Source: Alphaproteobacteria bacterium
Lineage (GTDB): Bacteria; Pseudomonadota; Alphaproteobacteria; Reyranellales; Reyranellaceae
DNA: 8,780 nt
Assembly: GCA_013290035.1 (NCBI GenBank)
Contig: JABCYT010000101.1
Coordinates: 1-8,780 of the forward strand
Direction: 5' to 3'
Below are positions 1 to 6,602 of the stretch, piece by piece. Position numbers and translations under genes: made by a program. Positions within the stretch are counted from its first letter, which is position 1, and every line of letters starts with the position of its first letter. Below the pieces are notes generated by a model, which made no database searches, was not told the origin of the DNA, and saw only the letters and a list, made by a program, of their open reading frames with translations.

Positions 1-1
1 T

Positions 2-562
2 GCCGAGCGCGCCAAGCGGGTCGCCTTCTCGCCGCTGATCTTCGTGGCCGGCACCAAGCTCATGGTGCCCAAGGCATCGCCGGTCTCGGCCATCACCGAC
101 CTCAAGGGCAAGACCATCGTGGTGACCAAAGGCACCACCAACGAGCAGGCCATCCAGGCGGCCGACAAGAAGTTCTCGCTGGGGCTCAGGATCGTCACCG
201 CCGACGACCACGAGCAGGCCTACAAGATGCTGGCCGACGGCAAGGTCGACGCCTTCGCCACCGACGACATCCTGCTCTATGGCCTGATCGCGCGGCACAA
301 GGCGCAGGGCACGATGAAGGTGGTGGGCGATTACCTGTCCTACGAACCCTACGGCATCATGTTCCGCAAGGGCGAACCGCAGCTTGCCGCGGTGGTCGAG
401 CGCGCCTTCCGCAAGCTCGCGACCGAGCACGACCTGCTGCCGCTCTATCGCACGTGGTTCATGCAACGCTTGCCGACCGGCGAGAGGCTCGGCATCGACA
501 TTTCTCCGCAGCTCGAGGAGAGTTTTAAAGCACTCGACACCTCGCCGGGCGCCAACAACTAG
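2..562 (+). CDS. Amino acid ABC transporter substrate-binding protein, GltI-like (5' end outside window)
   Basis: This is the C-terminal 186 codons of a family 3 periplasmic solute-binding protein. The reading frame is open from base 2, so the signal peptide and first lobe lie upstream of the window. The text resembles the glutamate/aspartate binder GltI of enterobacteria: a segment AERAKRVAFSPLIFVAGTKL, then the DLKGKTIVVTKGTTNE hinge region, a TADDHEQAYKMLADGKVDAF segment and a DDILL motif. GTG at 44 could serve as a start, but homology continues upstream of it, so it is internal. In the family the protein binds acidic amino acids in the periplasm and hands them to a two-permease, one-ATPase importer. 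Those partners are not in the window. The gene ends in TAG and converges with the minus-strand phosphodiesterase, with 21 nt between stops and no clear hairpin terminator. The family call is firm; the exact amino acid bound is inferred. Confidence 0.9.
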   Translation, partial: AERAKRVAFSPLIFVAGTKLMVPKASPVSAITDLKGKTIVVTKGTTNEQAIQAADKKFSLGLRIVTADDHEQAYKMLADGKVDAFATDDILLYGLIARHKAQGTMKVVGDYLSYEPYGIMFRKGEPQLAAVVERAFRKLATEHDLLPLYRTWFMQRLPTGERLGIDISPQLEESFKALDTSPGANN

Positions 563-583
563 AGCGGCACCGCGAGTACGGCG

Positions 584-1426
584 TTAAGTCGCCTCGGCTT
601 TCACCTTGTGCCCCGGATAGTCCGCGTCGAGCACCGGCGGGAACGGCCCCTCGAACCTGCCGATTGGCACGGTGTGCGTCACCAGCCCCGCCTCTTTCGA
701 CCACAGATGCAGCTGGAAACCGGGCGGTTCCATCACGAAGGTCGTGCTGTTGTCCGGTACCAAGTCGAGTGTCACCTGGTGGGCCGTGCTGGGCGCCACC
801 GAACCGACCGTGCCACCCCAGCGCACGGTGATGGGCCGGTGATGATGGCCACAGACTACACGCTCGATATTGTCAACACGGCGCAGCACGCCCGACATCG
901 CCTGGCCGTTGCGGCAGTTGATGCGGTCCATGTCGGCGAGCCCGGTACTGAACGGCGGATGGTGCATGAAGACCAGCGTCGGCTGGTTTCGCCGCTCCGC
1001 CAGCCGGCCCTCGAGCCAGGCGAGCCGCTTTGCGCACATCTCGCCGTGGCCGTGTCCCGGCACCACAGTGTCGAGCCCGATCAGCCGCATCTCGTGGCCT
1101 TCGATCGTGTAGTGCAGAAAGCCGTCGTCGTTCTTCATGTAGCCGTCCGAGCCAAACTCGGCGAAGAGCTCGGCGCGGCGGTCGTGATTGCCGGGCACGA
1201 GATAGACCGGCATGGAGAGCGGCTCGAGGATATCGCGCAATACCTCATATTCCTCGGCGAGCCCGCAGTCGGTGAGGTCGCCGGTGGCGATCACCAGGTC
1301 GGGCTTGCGCGGCAGGCCTTCGAGCGTGATCACCGCCGCTTCGAGCATCGCGTTGGTGTCGACCCGGCCGTAGGCGATCTTGCCGCGCGGCCGGATATGC
1401 ATGTCGGTGATCTGGGCGATCATCAT
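584..1426 (-). CDS. Metallophosphoesterase, GpdQ-like glycerophosphodiesterase (class III phosphodiesterase family)
   Basis: A 280-residue cytoplasmic binuclear metal phosphodiesterase with no signal peptide. The family motifs appear in order: D8-x-H10, GD at 49-50, GNHD at 79-82, FMHHPP at 153-158 and GHHH at 193-196. D8, H10, D50 and N80 fall at the numbering known for Enterobacter GpdQ, and His156 and the GHxH histidines are close to it. The opening (ITDMHIRPRGKIAYGRVDTN) resembles GpdQ more than generic CpdA. GpdQ cleaves glycerophosphodiesters such as glycerophosphoethanolamine to glycerol 3-phosphate. ATG at 1426 is chosen because GAGAGG lies 8 nt upstream and GpdQ starts at the equivalent point; TTG at 1432 is possible but sits next to the ribosome site. 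It is the last gene of the Ugp-type operon, 71 nt after the binding protein. A cAMP phosphodiesterase (CpdA) role is the main alternative. Confidence 0.87.
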   Translation of the reverse strand: MMIAQITDMHIRPRGKIAYGRVDTNAMLEAAVITLEGLPRKPDLVIATGDLTDCGLAEEYEVLRDILEPLSMPVYLVPGNHDRRAELFAEFGSDGYMKNDDGFLHYTIEGHEMRLIGLDTVVPGHGHGEMCAKRLAWLEGRLAERRNQPTLVFMHHPPFSTGLADMDRINCRNGQAMSGVLRRVDNIERVVCGHHHRPITVRWGGTVGSVAPSTAHQVTLDLVPDNSTTFVMEPPGFQLHLWSKEAGLVTHTVPIGRFEGPFPPVLDADYPGHKVKAEAT

Positions 1427-1450
1427 GAGCAATTCCTCTCTCCCAATACT

Positions 1451-1494
1451 CCGTCATCCCGCCTCGCTACGCTCGGCGCCGGTCAGGATGACGG
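1451..1494. repeat. REP-like intergenic palindrome
   Basis: The 71-nt gap between the binding protein and phosphodiesterase genes is mostly one palindrome. Perfect 9-bp outer arms CCGTCATCC (1451-1459) and GGATGACGG (1486-1494) enclose a GC-rich centre that contains a second pair, CGCC (1460-1463) and GGCG (1475-1478). As RNA it would fold into a long hairpin between two co-oriented genes, with no T-run behind it. It looks like the dispersed palindromic elements with GTCATCC ends found between genes in many proteobacteria. That it is repeated elsewhere in this genome is inference. Confidence 0.55.
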
Positions 1495-1497
1495 TGG

Positions 1498-2802
1498 TCA
1501 TGGCAACTTCAGCGAAGTCTGCTCGACATAGGGCCGCATCAGTTCGTCGGCCTTCTTCTGGGCATCCTTGACCGCCTGGTCGGCCTTCTTCTTGCCGTTC
1601 ATCATGGCCTGGATCTCGTCCTCCAGCGCCTTGCGCACCGCCACGGTCTGGTAGGTCGCGAACCACGGCTTGGCGTACGGCAGCTGGTCGAGCGCCACCT
1701 TGGCATCCGGGTTCTTGGCGATGAAGTCCTTCATCTCGGGCTTGTCGTAGGACGACTTGCGTGGCGCGAAGTAGCCAGTGAAGCGGCTCCAGCCGCCCAG
1801 GGTTTCGGGCGTCGTCAGCCACTTGATGAACTTCCAGCCGGCCTTCTTGCTCTCCTCGCTCTGGCCCGCGAACATGACCAGGGAGGCGCCGCCGATCGGC
1901 ACGGCGTTGCGCACGTTCATCGGCACAAACGCCACGTCGTAGGGTTGCTTCATGTTCTCACGGATGAAGGACAACGAGCCCGTCGACAGCAGCACCATCG
2001 AGGCCTTGCCGGCGAAGAACGACGTCGACACGCCGCCCGCCTCGGTGACGCCCTGCGGCATGACCTTGTGCTTGAAGATCAAATCCTCGACAAAGCGCGC
2101 CGCGCCGAGCATCGAAGGCTGGTCGTAGTAGACCTCGCCGCCGTACTCCTCGTTGAAGTAGCGGCCGCCGTTGGACATCGACAAGGCTTCCATCAGCCAC
2201 CCGAGATAGTCGTATCCTGCCGGCATCAGGAAGCCGTAGCGATCGCCCTTGGTTAACTTCTTGGCGGCGTCCACCAGCTCGGCCCAGGTGCGCGGCGGCT
2301 TGGCCGGATCGAGGCCTACCTCCTTGAAGTGCTCGACATTGTAATAAAGCAGCGGCGTCGAATTGTGGAACGGCACGCCGTAGAGCTCGCCGTCGACCAT
2401 GGCGTTGGCGTGCAGGGCCGGCCAGAAATCCTTGAGGTAGTCGTCACGCGTCGTCTCGTCGGCCTTGAGCATCGGCTCGAGTGAGATGATGTCGCCAGAG
2501 AGTTTCAGGTCGACGTTGAAGTTGGCGCTCATCAGCACCACCGACGGCGGCTTGCCGGCCTTGGCGGCGGCCTGCGCCTTGAGCTTGGTGTCATCGTAAC
2601 CGCCGGTATAGACGGCGGTGACCTCGACCTCCTTCTGACTCTCGTTGTAGAGCTTGACCAGTCGTGTCATCTCGCGCGCCAGCTTGCCCTCGACAGGCAC
2701 CGGGAAAAAAAACTCGATCTTGGTTTGCGCCCAGGCCGGCAGCGCGGCCGTGGCGAAGGTGAGCGCCAACGCCCCCATCCCCAAACGTGTGACGATTGTC
2801 AT
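1498..2802 (-). CDS. Extracellular solute-binding protein, UgpB-like (family 1)
   Basis: A 434-residue periplasmic binding protein. Residues 1-25 form a signal peptide with a hydrophobic stretch (GALALTFATAAL) and an AWA|Q type I cleavage site. Matches to glycerol-3-phosphate binder UgpB include VPFHNSTPLLYYN (143-155), GLDPAKPPRTW (163-173), STGSLSFIREN (273-283), IGGASLVMF (303-311) and FTGYFAPRKSSYD (341-353). Length is close to UgpB. UgpB binds glycerol 3-phosphate or glycerophosphodiesters for import by UgpA-UgpE. The pocket may differ here: the Arg-rich GLRLG segment near the C-terminus of E. coli UgpB, as I recall it, is replaced by PWFATYQ (379-385), so the substrate is not settled. 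The start is supported by a TAGGAGG site six nt upstream that overlaps the permease stop codon, suggesting coupled translation. Confidence 0.9.
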   Translation of the reverse strand: MTIVTRLGMGALALTFATAALPAWAQTKIEFFFPVPVEGKLAREMTRLVKLYNESQKEVEVTAVYTGGYDDTKLKAQAAAKAGKPPSVVLMSANFNVDLKLSGDIISLEPMLKADETTRDDYLKDFWPALHANAMVDGELYGVPFHNSTPLLYYNVEHFKEVGLDPAKPPRTWAELVDAAKKLTKGDRYGFLMPAGYDYLGWLMEALSMSNGGRYFNEEYGGEVYYDQPSMLGAARFVEDLIFKHKVMPQGVTEAGGVSTSFFAGKASMVLLSTGSLSFIRENMKQPYDVAFVPMNVRNAVPIGGASLVMFAGQSEESKKAGWKFIKWLTTPETLGGWSRFTGYFAPRKSSYDKPEMKDFIAKNPDAKVALDQLPYAKPWFATYQTVAVRKALEDEIQAMMNGKKKADQAVKDAQKKADELMRPYVEQTSLKLP

Positions 2803-2808
2803 AAAAGA

Positions 2809-2815
2809 CCTCCTA
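2809..2815 (-). promoter_or_regulatory. Shine-Dalgarno site overlapping the upstream stop codon
   Basis: The minus strand reads TAGGAGG from 2815 to 2809. TAG is the stop of the UgpE-type permease and GGAGG is a full Shine-Dalgarno core six nt before the ATG of the binding protein. Ribosomes ending the permease could restart directly on the binding protein, which must be made in excess over the membrane subunits. Confidence 0.75.
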
Positions 2816-3652
2816 GCCTTTCACTCCACTGAAAACGAAACTGTCGACGAAGCGGCGCTGGAAGGCGACGAACGCCACCGCCAACGGCGCCATGACAAGG
2901 AGCGTGCCCGCAGCCAGCACACCCCATTCCTTGCCGCCCTCCGCGCCCATCGCGAAGGAGGCAAGGCCGATGGTCAGCGTCTGATTGCCGGGGCTGTTGA
3001 TGACCATCAACGGCCACAAGAACTCGTTCCAGTGCGCCGTGATCGAAACGATGGCGAAGGCCACCAGGCCGGGCTTGGCCATGGGCAGCAGCACGTACCA
3101 GATGATCGCCCACCACGGCGCACCGTCGATGGCGGCGGCCTCCTCGAAGTCGCGCGGCAAGGCAAGGAAGGTCTGGCGCATCAGGAAGGTGCCGAAGGCC
3201 GAGGCGAAGTACGGCGCCATCACGCCGGGCAAGGTGTCGTAGAGGCCGAGATCGACCACGGTGCGCAGGTTGGGCACGATCAGCGCCGGCGGCACCAGCA
3301 TGAGCTGCAGCAGGAAGGCGTAAAACAGGAAATCTCGCCCGGGAAAGCGCAGCCGCGCGAAGGCGTAACCGGCGAGGCTCACCGTCACGCACTGCACGGC
3401 GAGCACTCCGGTGACCACGATGATGGTGTTGACGTAGTATATCCCGAACGTGCCGCTCTCGAGCGCGTTGCGGAAATTCTCCAGGGTCGGATGCAGGTCG
3501 GGCAGCAGCGATGCCATGTCGGCGCTGCCCGCGCTCTCGGGCCGGAACGACGCGACTAGGGTCCACAGGAACGGAGTCGCCCACAGGAAGGCGACCGCCG
3601 ACAAAAGTGCGGCGAGCAGGGCTACGGAGAGATGCTTGCGGACGCGTATCAT
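2813..3652 (-). CDS. Carbohydrate-type ABC transporter permease, MalG/UgpE family
   Basis: A 279-residue inner-membrane permease, the usual size for UgpE (about 280). Hydrophobic segments run near residues 8-36, 72-95, 106-127, 141-158, 179-205 and close to the C-terminus, consistent with six transmembrane helices. The cytoplasmic EAA loop that docks the ATPase is clear at about 170-195: EEAAAIDGAPWW followed by VLLPMAKPGL. This loop pattern, and the short N-terminus before the first helix, mark it as the MalG-type partner of the MalF-type permease encoded just upstream. ATG at 3652 lies 12 nt after the previous stop codon; no strong Shine-Dalgarno site precedes it (GGGCGCC only), so translation may depend on coupling. 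It presumably forms the heterodimeric channel for the UgpB-type binding protein. Substrate is inferred from neighbours. Confidence 0.9.
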   Translation of the reverse strand: MIRVRKHLSVALLAALLSAVAFLWATPFLWTLVASFRPESAGSADMASLLPDLHPTLENFRNALESGTFGIYYVNTIIVVTGVLAVQCVTVSLAGYAFARLRFPGRDFLFYAFLLQLMLVPPALIVPNLRTVVDLGLYDTLPGVMAPYFASAFGTFLMRQTFLALPRDFEEAAAIDGAPWWAIIWYVLLPMAKPGLVAFAIVSITAHWNEFLWPLMVINSPGNQTLTIGLASFAMGAEGGKEWGVLAAGTLLVMAPLAVAFVAFQRRFVDSFVFSGVKG

Positions 3653-3664
3653 GGCTGGGGCGCC

Positions 3665-4612
3665 CTACCCATTGCCGCGCGCTCCGCGTTCCATGATCCG
3701 GAGCGAGCCGAACGAGATGGCAAGCAGGATTGCCACGCTGATCAGGGTCGCGGCGGCGGCCTTGCCGTATTCAAAGTTCTCATGCGCCGACTGGAAGATG
3801 TAGTAGAGCAGCAAGTTGGTGGCGTTGGACGGGCCGCCGCGCGTCAGCACGATCACGTGGTCGACGCTGGTCAGGAGCTGGATCAGGGCGATCACGGTCA
3901 CGAAGGCGGTGGTGGGCGCCAGTGCCGGCAGGATGACGAAGCGCAGGCGCTGCCAGGAATTGGCGCCGTCGATCATCGCTGCCTCGACGGTGTCGCGCGG
4001 CACGTTCTGCAGGCCGGCGATATAGAAGAGCATGTAGTAACCCGCGTTCTTCCACACGGTGAGACCGATGATCGACCATAGCGCCACGTCAGAATCGCCC
4101 AGCCAGTTGGGACCGCGCAGGCCGAGCCTGGCGAGGTAGTAGTCGAGCAGGCCGACGCCGGGCAGGAAGATGAAGAAGAACAGCGAGGCCGCGGCGACCA
4201 GCGGCACCAGGGAGGGAAAGAAGAACACCGTGCGCAGGACCGCCGAGAGGCGGGTCGAGCGCTGAACGGCGAGCGCGAAGGCGAGCGCCAGCACCAGGGT
4301 CGGCACCAGCACGCCTACGGCATAGATGAGGTTGTTGAGCGCGGCCTGGTGGAAGGCGGGATCGGTCAGCACCCGGGCATAGTTACCGAGTCCCACGAAG
4401 GAGGTGGCGGCGCCCGTGCCGTGCGGCTTGTCGTAGAGCGATTCGACCACGACCCGCGCGACCGGCAGATAGGTGAACAGGCCAAGGAACAGCAGCGAGG
4501 GCGCAAGCAGGACATAAGGCAGCAAGCGCATCCGCCGGCGCCGGGCCGATGCCGCCATCGCACTGCTACGCTGGACGCTATCGAAAATCCCGGTCGCGCC
4601 GGCCACGCTCAT
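3665..4612 (-). CDS. Sugar-type ABC transporter permease, MalF/UgpA family
   Basis: A 315-residue inner-membrane permease and the first gene of the minus-strand operon. After a basic N-terminal stretch (ARRRRMR, 23-29) come the first membrane helix and the FVGLGNYARVL motif (72-82) typical of MalF/UgpA proteins. The EAA loop runs from E210 (EAAMIDGANSWQRL) to ILPALAP (227-233), followed by LTRGGPSNAT (256-265), another family hallmark. UgpA of E. coli is about 295 residues, so the N-terminus is about 20 longer. ATG at 4612 is preferred because GGAGG (4622-4618) lies five nt upstream; the in-frame GTG at 4618 overlaps that site. It pairs with the MalG-type permease 12 nt downstream. No ATPase gene follows or precedes it in the window, so the energising subunit must come from elsewhere. 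Confidence 0.9.
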   Translation of the reverse strand: MSVAGATGIFDSVQRSSAMAASARRRRMRLLPYVLLAPSLLFLGLFTYLPVARVVVESLYDKPHGTGAATSFVGLGNYARVLTDPAFHQAALNNLIYAVGVLVPTLVLALAFALAVQRSTRLSAVLRTVFFFPSLVPLVAAASLFFFIFLPGVGLLDYYLARLGLRGPNWLGDSDVALWSIIGLTVWKNAGYYMLFYIAGLQNVPRDTVEAAMIDGANSWQRLRFVILPALAPTTAFVTVIALIQLLTSVDHVIVLTRGGPSNATNLLLYYIFQSAHENFEYGKAAAATLISVAILLAISFGSLRIMERGARGNG

Positions 4613-4713
4613 GCTCACCTCCGGCGCTGCTTAGGTAGCATGGAACAAAGCCGGGTTACAGAATTGCTACGCTTGCGTGACGGCGCCCCGGACAACGGGG
4701 ATAATGCCAGGCG
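4613..4713. other. Divergent intergenic region between permease and MgtC-like gene
   Basis: This 101-bp spacer must hold the promoters of the minus-strand transport operon and of the plus-strand membrane protein gene. Two dyads are visible: CCCCG (4686-4690) with CGGGG (4696-4700) around GACAA, and GTAGCA (4635-4640) with TGCTAC (4665-4670), 24 nt apart. Either could bind a regulator. I found no convincing sigma-70 promoter for the minus strand. Confidence 0.45.
4677..4705 (+). promoter_or_regulatory. Candidate sigma-70 promoter for the MgtC-like gene
   Basis: GTGACG (4677-4682, four of six matches to TTGACA) and GATAAT (4700-4705, five of six to TATAAT) are separated by 17 nt. Transcription would begin about 4711-4713, at or just before the ATG at 4714. 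The 5-bp dyad at 4686-4700 lies in the spacer and touches the -10 box. Sequence match only. Confidence 0.4.
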
Positions 4714-5970
4714 ATGTTTGCGCTCCCTCCGCTCTTCCTCGGCTTCCTGGTGGCGCTCGGCATCGGGCTGCTGATCGGCATCGATCGCGAGCGCAAGAAG
4801 GGCGAGGGGCCGGCCCGTCACGCAGCTGGCCTACGCACCTTCACTCTCGCGGCGCTGCTGGGCGCCGTCGCCATCGTCGCCGGCGGCGAGCTGCTGCTCG
4901 CGGCCGTCGCGCTGGGGGTCGTGGCGTTCGCGGGCCTTTCCTACTGGCGCGCGCGCGCCAGCGATCCCGGCCTCACCACCGAAACGGCTCTGGTCCTCGT
5001 GACCCTGCTCGGCGGGCTGGCGATCCGCGAGCCCGCCTTCGCAGCGGGCCTGGGCGTCGTTGTCGCCGTGCTGCTCGCCGCCCGTTCGGCACTCCACCGC
5101 TTCGTGCTCGCCGTGCTGACCGACCAGGAGATCCGCAGCCTCCTGGTCTTCGCCGCCGCCACCCTGGTGGTGCTGCCCCTGCTGCCCAACCATGCGATCG
5201 GACCCTACGGCGCACTCAACCTGCACACGATCTGGATCGTGGTGATCCTGGTGATGGCGGTGAGCGCGCTGGGCTACATCGCCGTGCGCCTGGTCGGCGC
5301 GCGTTACGGCCTGCCACTGACTGGCCTGGCCGCGGGCTTCATCTCGAGCATCGCCACCATCGGCTCGATGGGTGCGCGGGCGCGGAAGGACCCGCAGCTC
5401 CTGCTACCCGCGGTTGCCGGCGCCGTGCTGTCGTCGATCGCCACCACGGTGCAGCTCGCCATCCTGGTTGCCGCCACCAGCCTGGAGACGCTGCGGGCTT
5501 TCTATCTGCCGCTGATCTTTTCCGGCGCGGCGGCGTTGCTCTATGGCGGTGTCTTCACCCTCTGGGCGCTGCGCCATACAGCCGAGGACCACGAGCCGCC
5601 AGGCAGCGCTTTCAGCGTCGGCACGGCGTTCGCCTTCGCCGCGGTCCTCGCCATCGTCCTGCTGGTCGCCGCGGCGGCGCAGGACTGGTTCGGCGAGGCC
5701 GGCGTTCTTGTAGCAGCGGCGAGCGCGGGCTTCGCCGACACCCATTCAGCCGCGGTGTCGGTGGCCGCGCTGGTGGAAGAAAAACGCATCACAGCGTCGC
5801 TGGCGGTGATTCCGATCCTGGCCGCAATCACGACCAACACCATCACCAAGATGATCTTCGCCGTGAGCACCGGCGGGCGCGGCTTCGCGCTTTATGTGAT
5901 TCCCGGCCTGCTCCTGCTTGTGGCCGCCGCCTGGGCCGGCGCGTTCATCGCCGGCCCCCTCCACTTCTGA
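4714..5970 (+). CDS. MgtC/SapB-DUF4010 family integral membrane protein
   Basis: A 418-residue, very hydrophobic protein with roughly ten or more membrane segments. The N-terminal third carries the MgtC/SapB signature: LGIGLLIGIDRERKKGEG (15-32) followed by AGLRTFTLAALLG (38-50). The C-terminal half is the DUF4010 domain, with AAGFISSIATIGSMGARAR (206-224), GFADTHSAAVSVAALV (339-354) and TTNTITKM (373-380). MgtC proteins are linked to growth at low magnesium and, in some bacteria, to control of ATP synthase; the role of the DUF4010 fusions is unknown, so function is left open. An in-frame TAA at 4702 rules out a longer start, leaving ATG 4714. Only a weak AGG precedes it, and the best promoter sits directly upstream, so the message may be leaderless. 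It ends 6 nt before the converging Hsp20 stop codon. Confidence 0.88.
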   Translation: MFALPPLFLGFLVALGIGLLIGIDRERKKGEGPARHAAGLRTFTLAALLGAVAIVAGGELLLAAVALGVVAFAGLSYWRARASDPGLTTETALVLVTLLGGLAIREPAFAAGLGVVVAVLLAARSALHRFVLAVLTDQEIRSLLVFAAATLVVLPLLPNHAIGPYGALNLHTIWIVVILVMAVSALGYIAVRLVGARYGLPLTGLAAGFISSIATIGSMGARARKDPQLLLPAVAGAVLSSIATTVQLAILVAATSLETLRAFYLPLIFSGAAALLYGGVFTLWALRHTAEDHEPPGSAFSVGTAFAFAAVLAIVLLVAAAAQDWFGEAGVLVAAASAGFADTHSAAVSVAALVEEKRITASLAVIPILAAITTNTITKMIFAVSTGGRGFALYVIPGLLLLVAAAWAGAFIAGPLHF

Positions 5971-5976
5971 CTCATA

Positions 5977-6459
5977 TCAGGACGGCCTGACCTCGATTTC
6001 CTTGGCCCGCCCGTGGCCATTGGCCGATTTCGGGATGTGCAGGGTCAGGACGCCCTTGGCGAAGTTCGCCGAAATGCCGTCGTGGTCGGCGTCGGACGGC
6101 AGGGTGAAGGCTCGTGTGAAGCCACCGTAGCTGCGCTCCGAGTAGTGGGTTTTCTCATCGCTCCGTTCGACGTGCTTCTCGCCGGAGATGGTCAGCACAT
6201 CGTCCTCGACAAGGACCTTCACATCCTTCTGGTCGAGACCCGGCAGCTCGACACTGATCGTGTAGCTCCTGCCATTCTCCTGCACCTCGACCTTGGGCGC
6301 ATGTTCGAAAGCGCGCAGCGCACGCGGCTGCCCGTTGACCATAGGCTCGAGCCAGCCGAACGGCCAACCGCGCAGCATGCGATTGAACATTTGATCGAAG
6401 TCGCCGCCAAACGGCGTGAGTGCGGCGGGCGTCACAGCTTTGGGCACGTTCTCGGCCAT
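5977..6459 (-). CDS. Small heat shock protein, Hsp20/alpha-crystallin family
   Basis: A 160-residue ATP-independent chaperone that binds unfolding proteins in the cytoplasm as large oligomers. The variable N-terminal arm (1-53) holds FDQMFNRMLRGWPFGW, a common bacterial Hsp20 feature. The alpha-crystallin domain covers about 55-146: APKVEVQENGRSYTISVELPG at its start, ISGEKHVER in the middle, and the late-strand signature A131-x4-GVL (136-138) then TLHIPK. The C-terminal I-x-V anchor is IEV at 155-157. ATG 6459 is chosen because GGAGG lies six nt upstream; a longer open frame from 6546 has no ribosome site and adds residues unlike the family. Stop codons of this gene and the MgtC-like gene are 6 nt apart, leaving no room for a separate terminator. 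The leader carries several dyads, noted separately. Confidence 0.93.
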   Translation of the reverse strand: MAENVPKAVTPAALTPFGGDFDQMFNRMLRGWPFGWLEPMVNGQPRALRAFEHAPKVEVQENGRSYTISVELPGLDQKDVKVLVEDDVLTISGEKHVERSDEKTHYSERSYGGFTRAFTLPSDADHDGISANFAKGVLTLHIPKSANGHGRAKEIEVRPS

Positions 6460-6461
6460 CG

Positions 6462-6477
6462 CAATCCTCCTAGGTTG
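6462..6477 (-). promoter_or_regulatory. Weak hairpin covering the hsp20 Shine-Dalgarno sequence
   Basis: On the minus-strand transcript CAACCU (6477-6472) can pair with AGG-A-UUG (6468-6462), giving six pairs with one bulged A and a 3-nt loop. The paired AGG is the downstream part of the GGAGG ribosome site (6470-6466). Hairpins that hide the ribosome site and melt on warming (ROSE-type and related RNA thermometers) are well known upstream of alphaproteobacterial small heat shock genes. This one lacks a recognisable ROSE consensus, so the role is inference. Confidence 0.35.
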
Positions 6478-6501
6478 AGTCGTCTTCGATGTAGGCCCCG
6501 C

Positions 6502-6521
6502 CTGTGACAATGCAATCACAG
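6502..6521. promoter_or_regulatory. Dyad CTGTGA-N8-TCACAG upstream of hsp20
   Basis: Perfect 6-bp arms, CTGTGA (6502-6507) and TCACAG (6516-6521), flank 8 nt, 43-62 nt before the hsp20 start. It resembles the TGTGA/TCACA half-sites of the CRP/FNR family, but with an 8-nt rather than 6-nt spacer. In the transcript it could also form a stem-loop. Function unproven. Confidence 0.35.
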
Positions 6522-6535
6522 AGCATTTGGATGCT
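6522..6535. promoter_or_regulatory. Dyad AGCAT-TTGG-ATGCT upstream of hsp20
   Basis: Perfect 5-bp arms (6522-6526 and 6531-6535) around a 4-nt loop, directly next to the CTGTGA dyad. Together with that dyad and the hairpin at the ribosome site, the hsp20 leader could fold into three successive stem-loops, if transcription starts upstream of about 6536. Confidence 0.3.
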
Positions 6536-6551
6536 GCGACATTCATGCAAT

Positions 6552-6565
6552 CTTAACGCTTAACG
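6552..6565. repeat. Tandem heptamer CTTAACG x2
   Basis: Two exact back-to-back copies of CTTAACG (6552-6558 and 6559-6565) lie about 95 nt upstream of the hsp20 start, in the divergent spacer. Tandem short sites of this kind can be activator or response-regulator targets near a promoter. No sigma-32 (CTTG) element was recognised nearby. Confidence 0.3.
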
Positions 6566-6602
6566 GCGGTCGGCCGGCGTCCTTTGGGACGATTGCGAAT
6601 AG

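Noticed and set aside
563..583. Shared bidirectional terminator between the GltI-like gene and the phosphodiesterase
   Set aside because: The 21-nt gap has no convincing inverted repeat or T/A-runs.
608..1531. Long plus-strand open frame opposite the phosphodiesterase
   Set aside because: His/Arg/Val-rich composition with no domain; it is the antisense shadow of a gene with clear catalytic motifs.
2654..3559. 301-codon plus-strand open frame opposite the permease
   Set aside because: Composition typical of antisense GC-rich DNA (many H, R, Q, G); the minus strand has a clear EAA-loop permease.
4677..5990. 437-codon frame overlapping the MgtC-like gene
   Set aside because: Arg/Ala/Gly/Pro-rich frame-shifted shadow of the DUF4010 protein, with no recognisable domain.
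6460..6546. N-terminal extension of Hsp20 from an ATG at 6546
   Set aside because: The GGAGG site six nt before ATG 6459 and Hsp20 family starts favour the shorter protein; the extension runs through the dyads of the leader.
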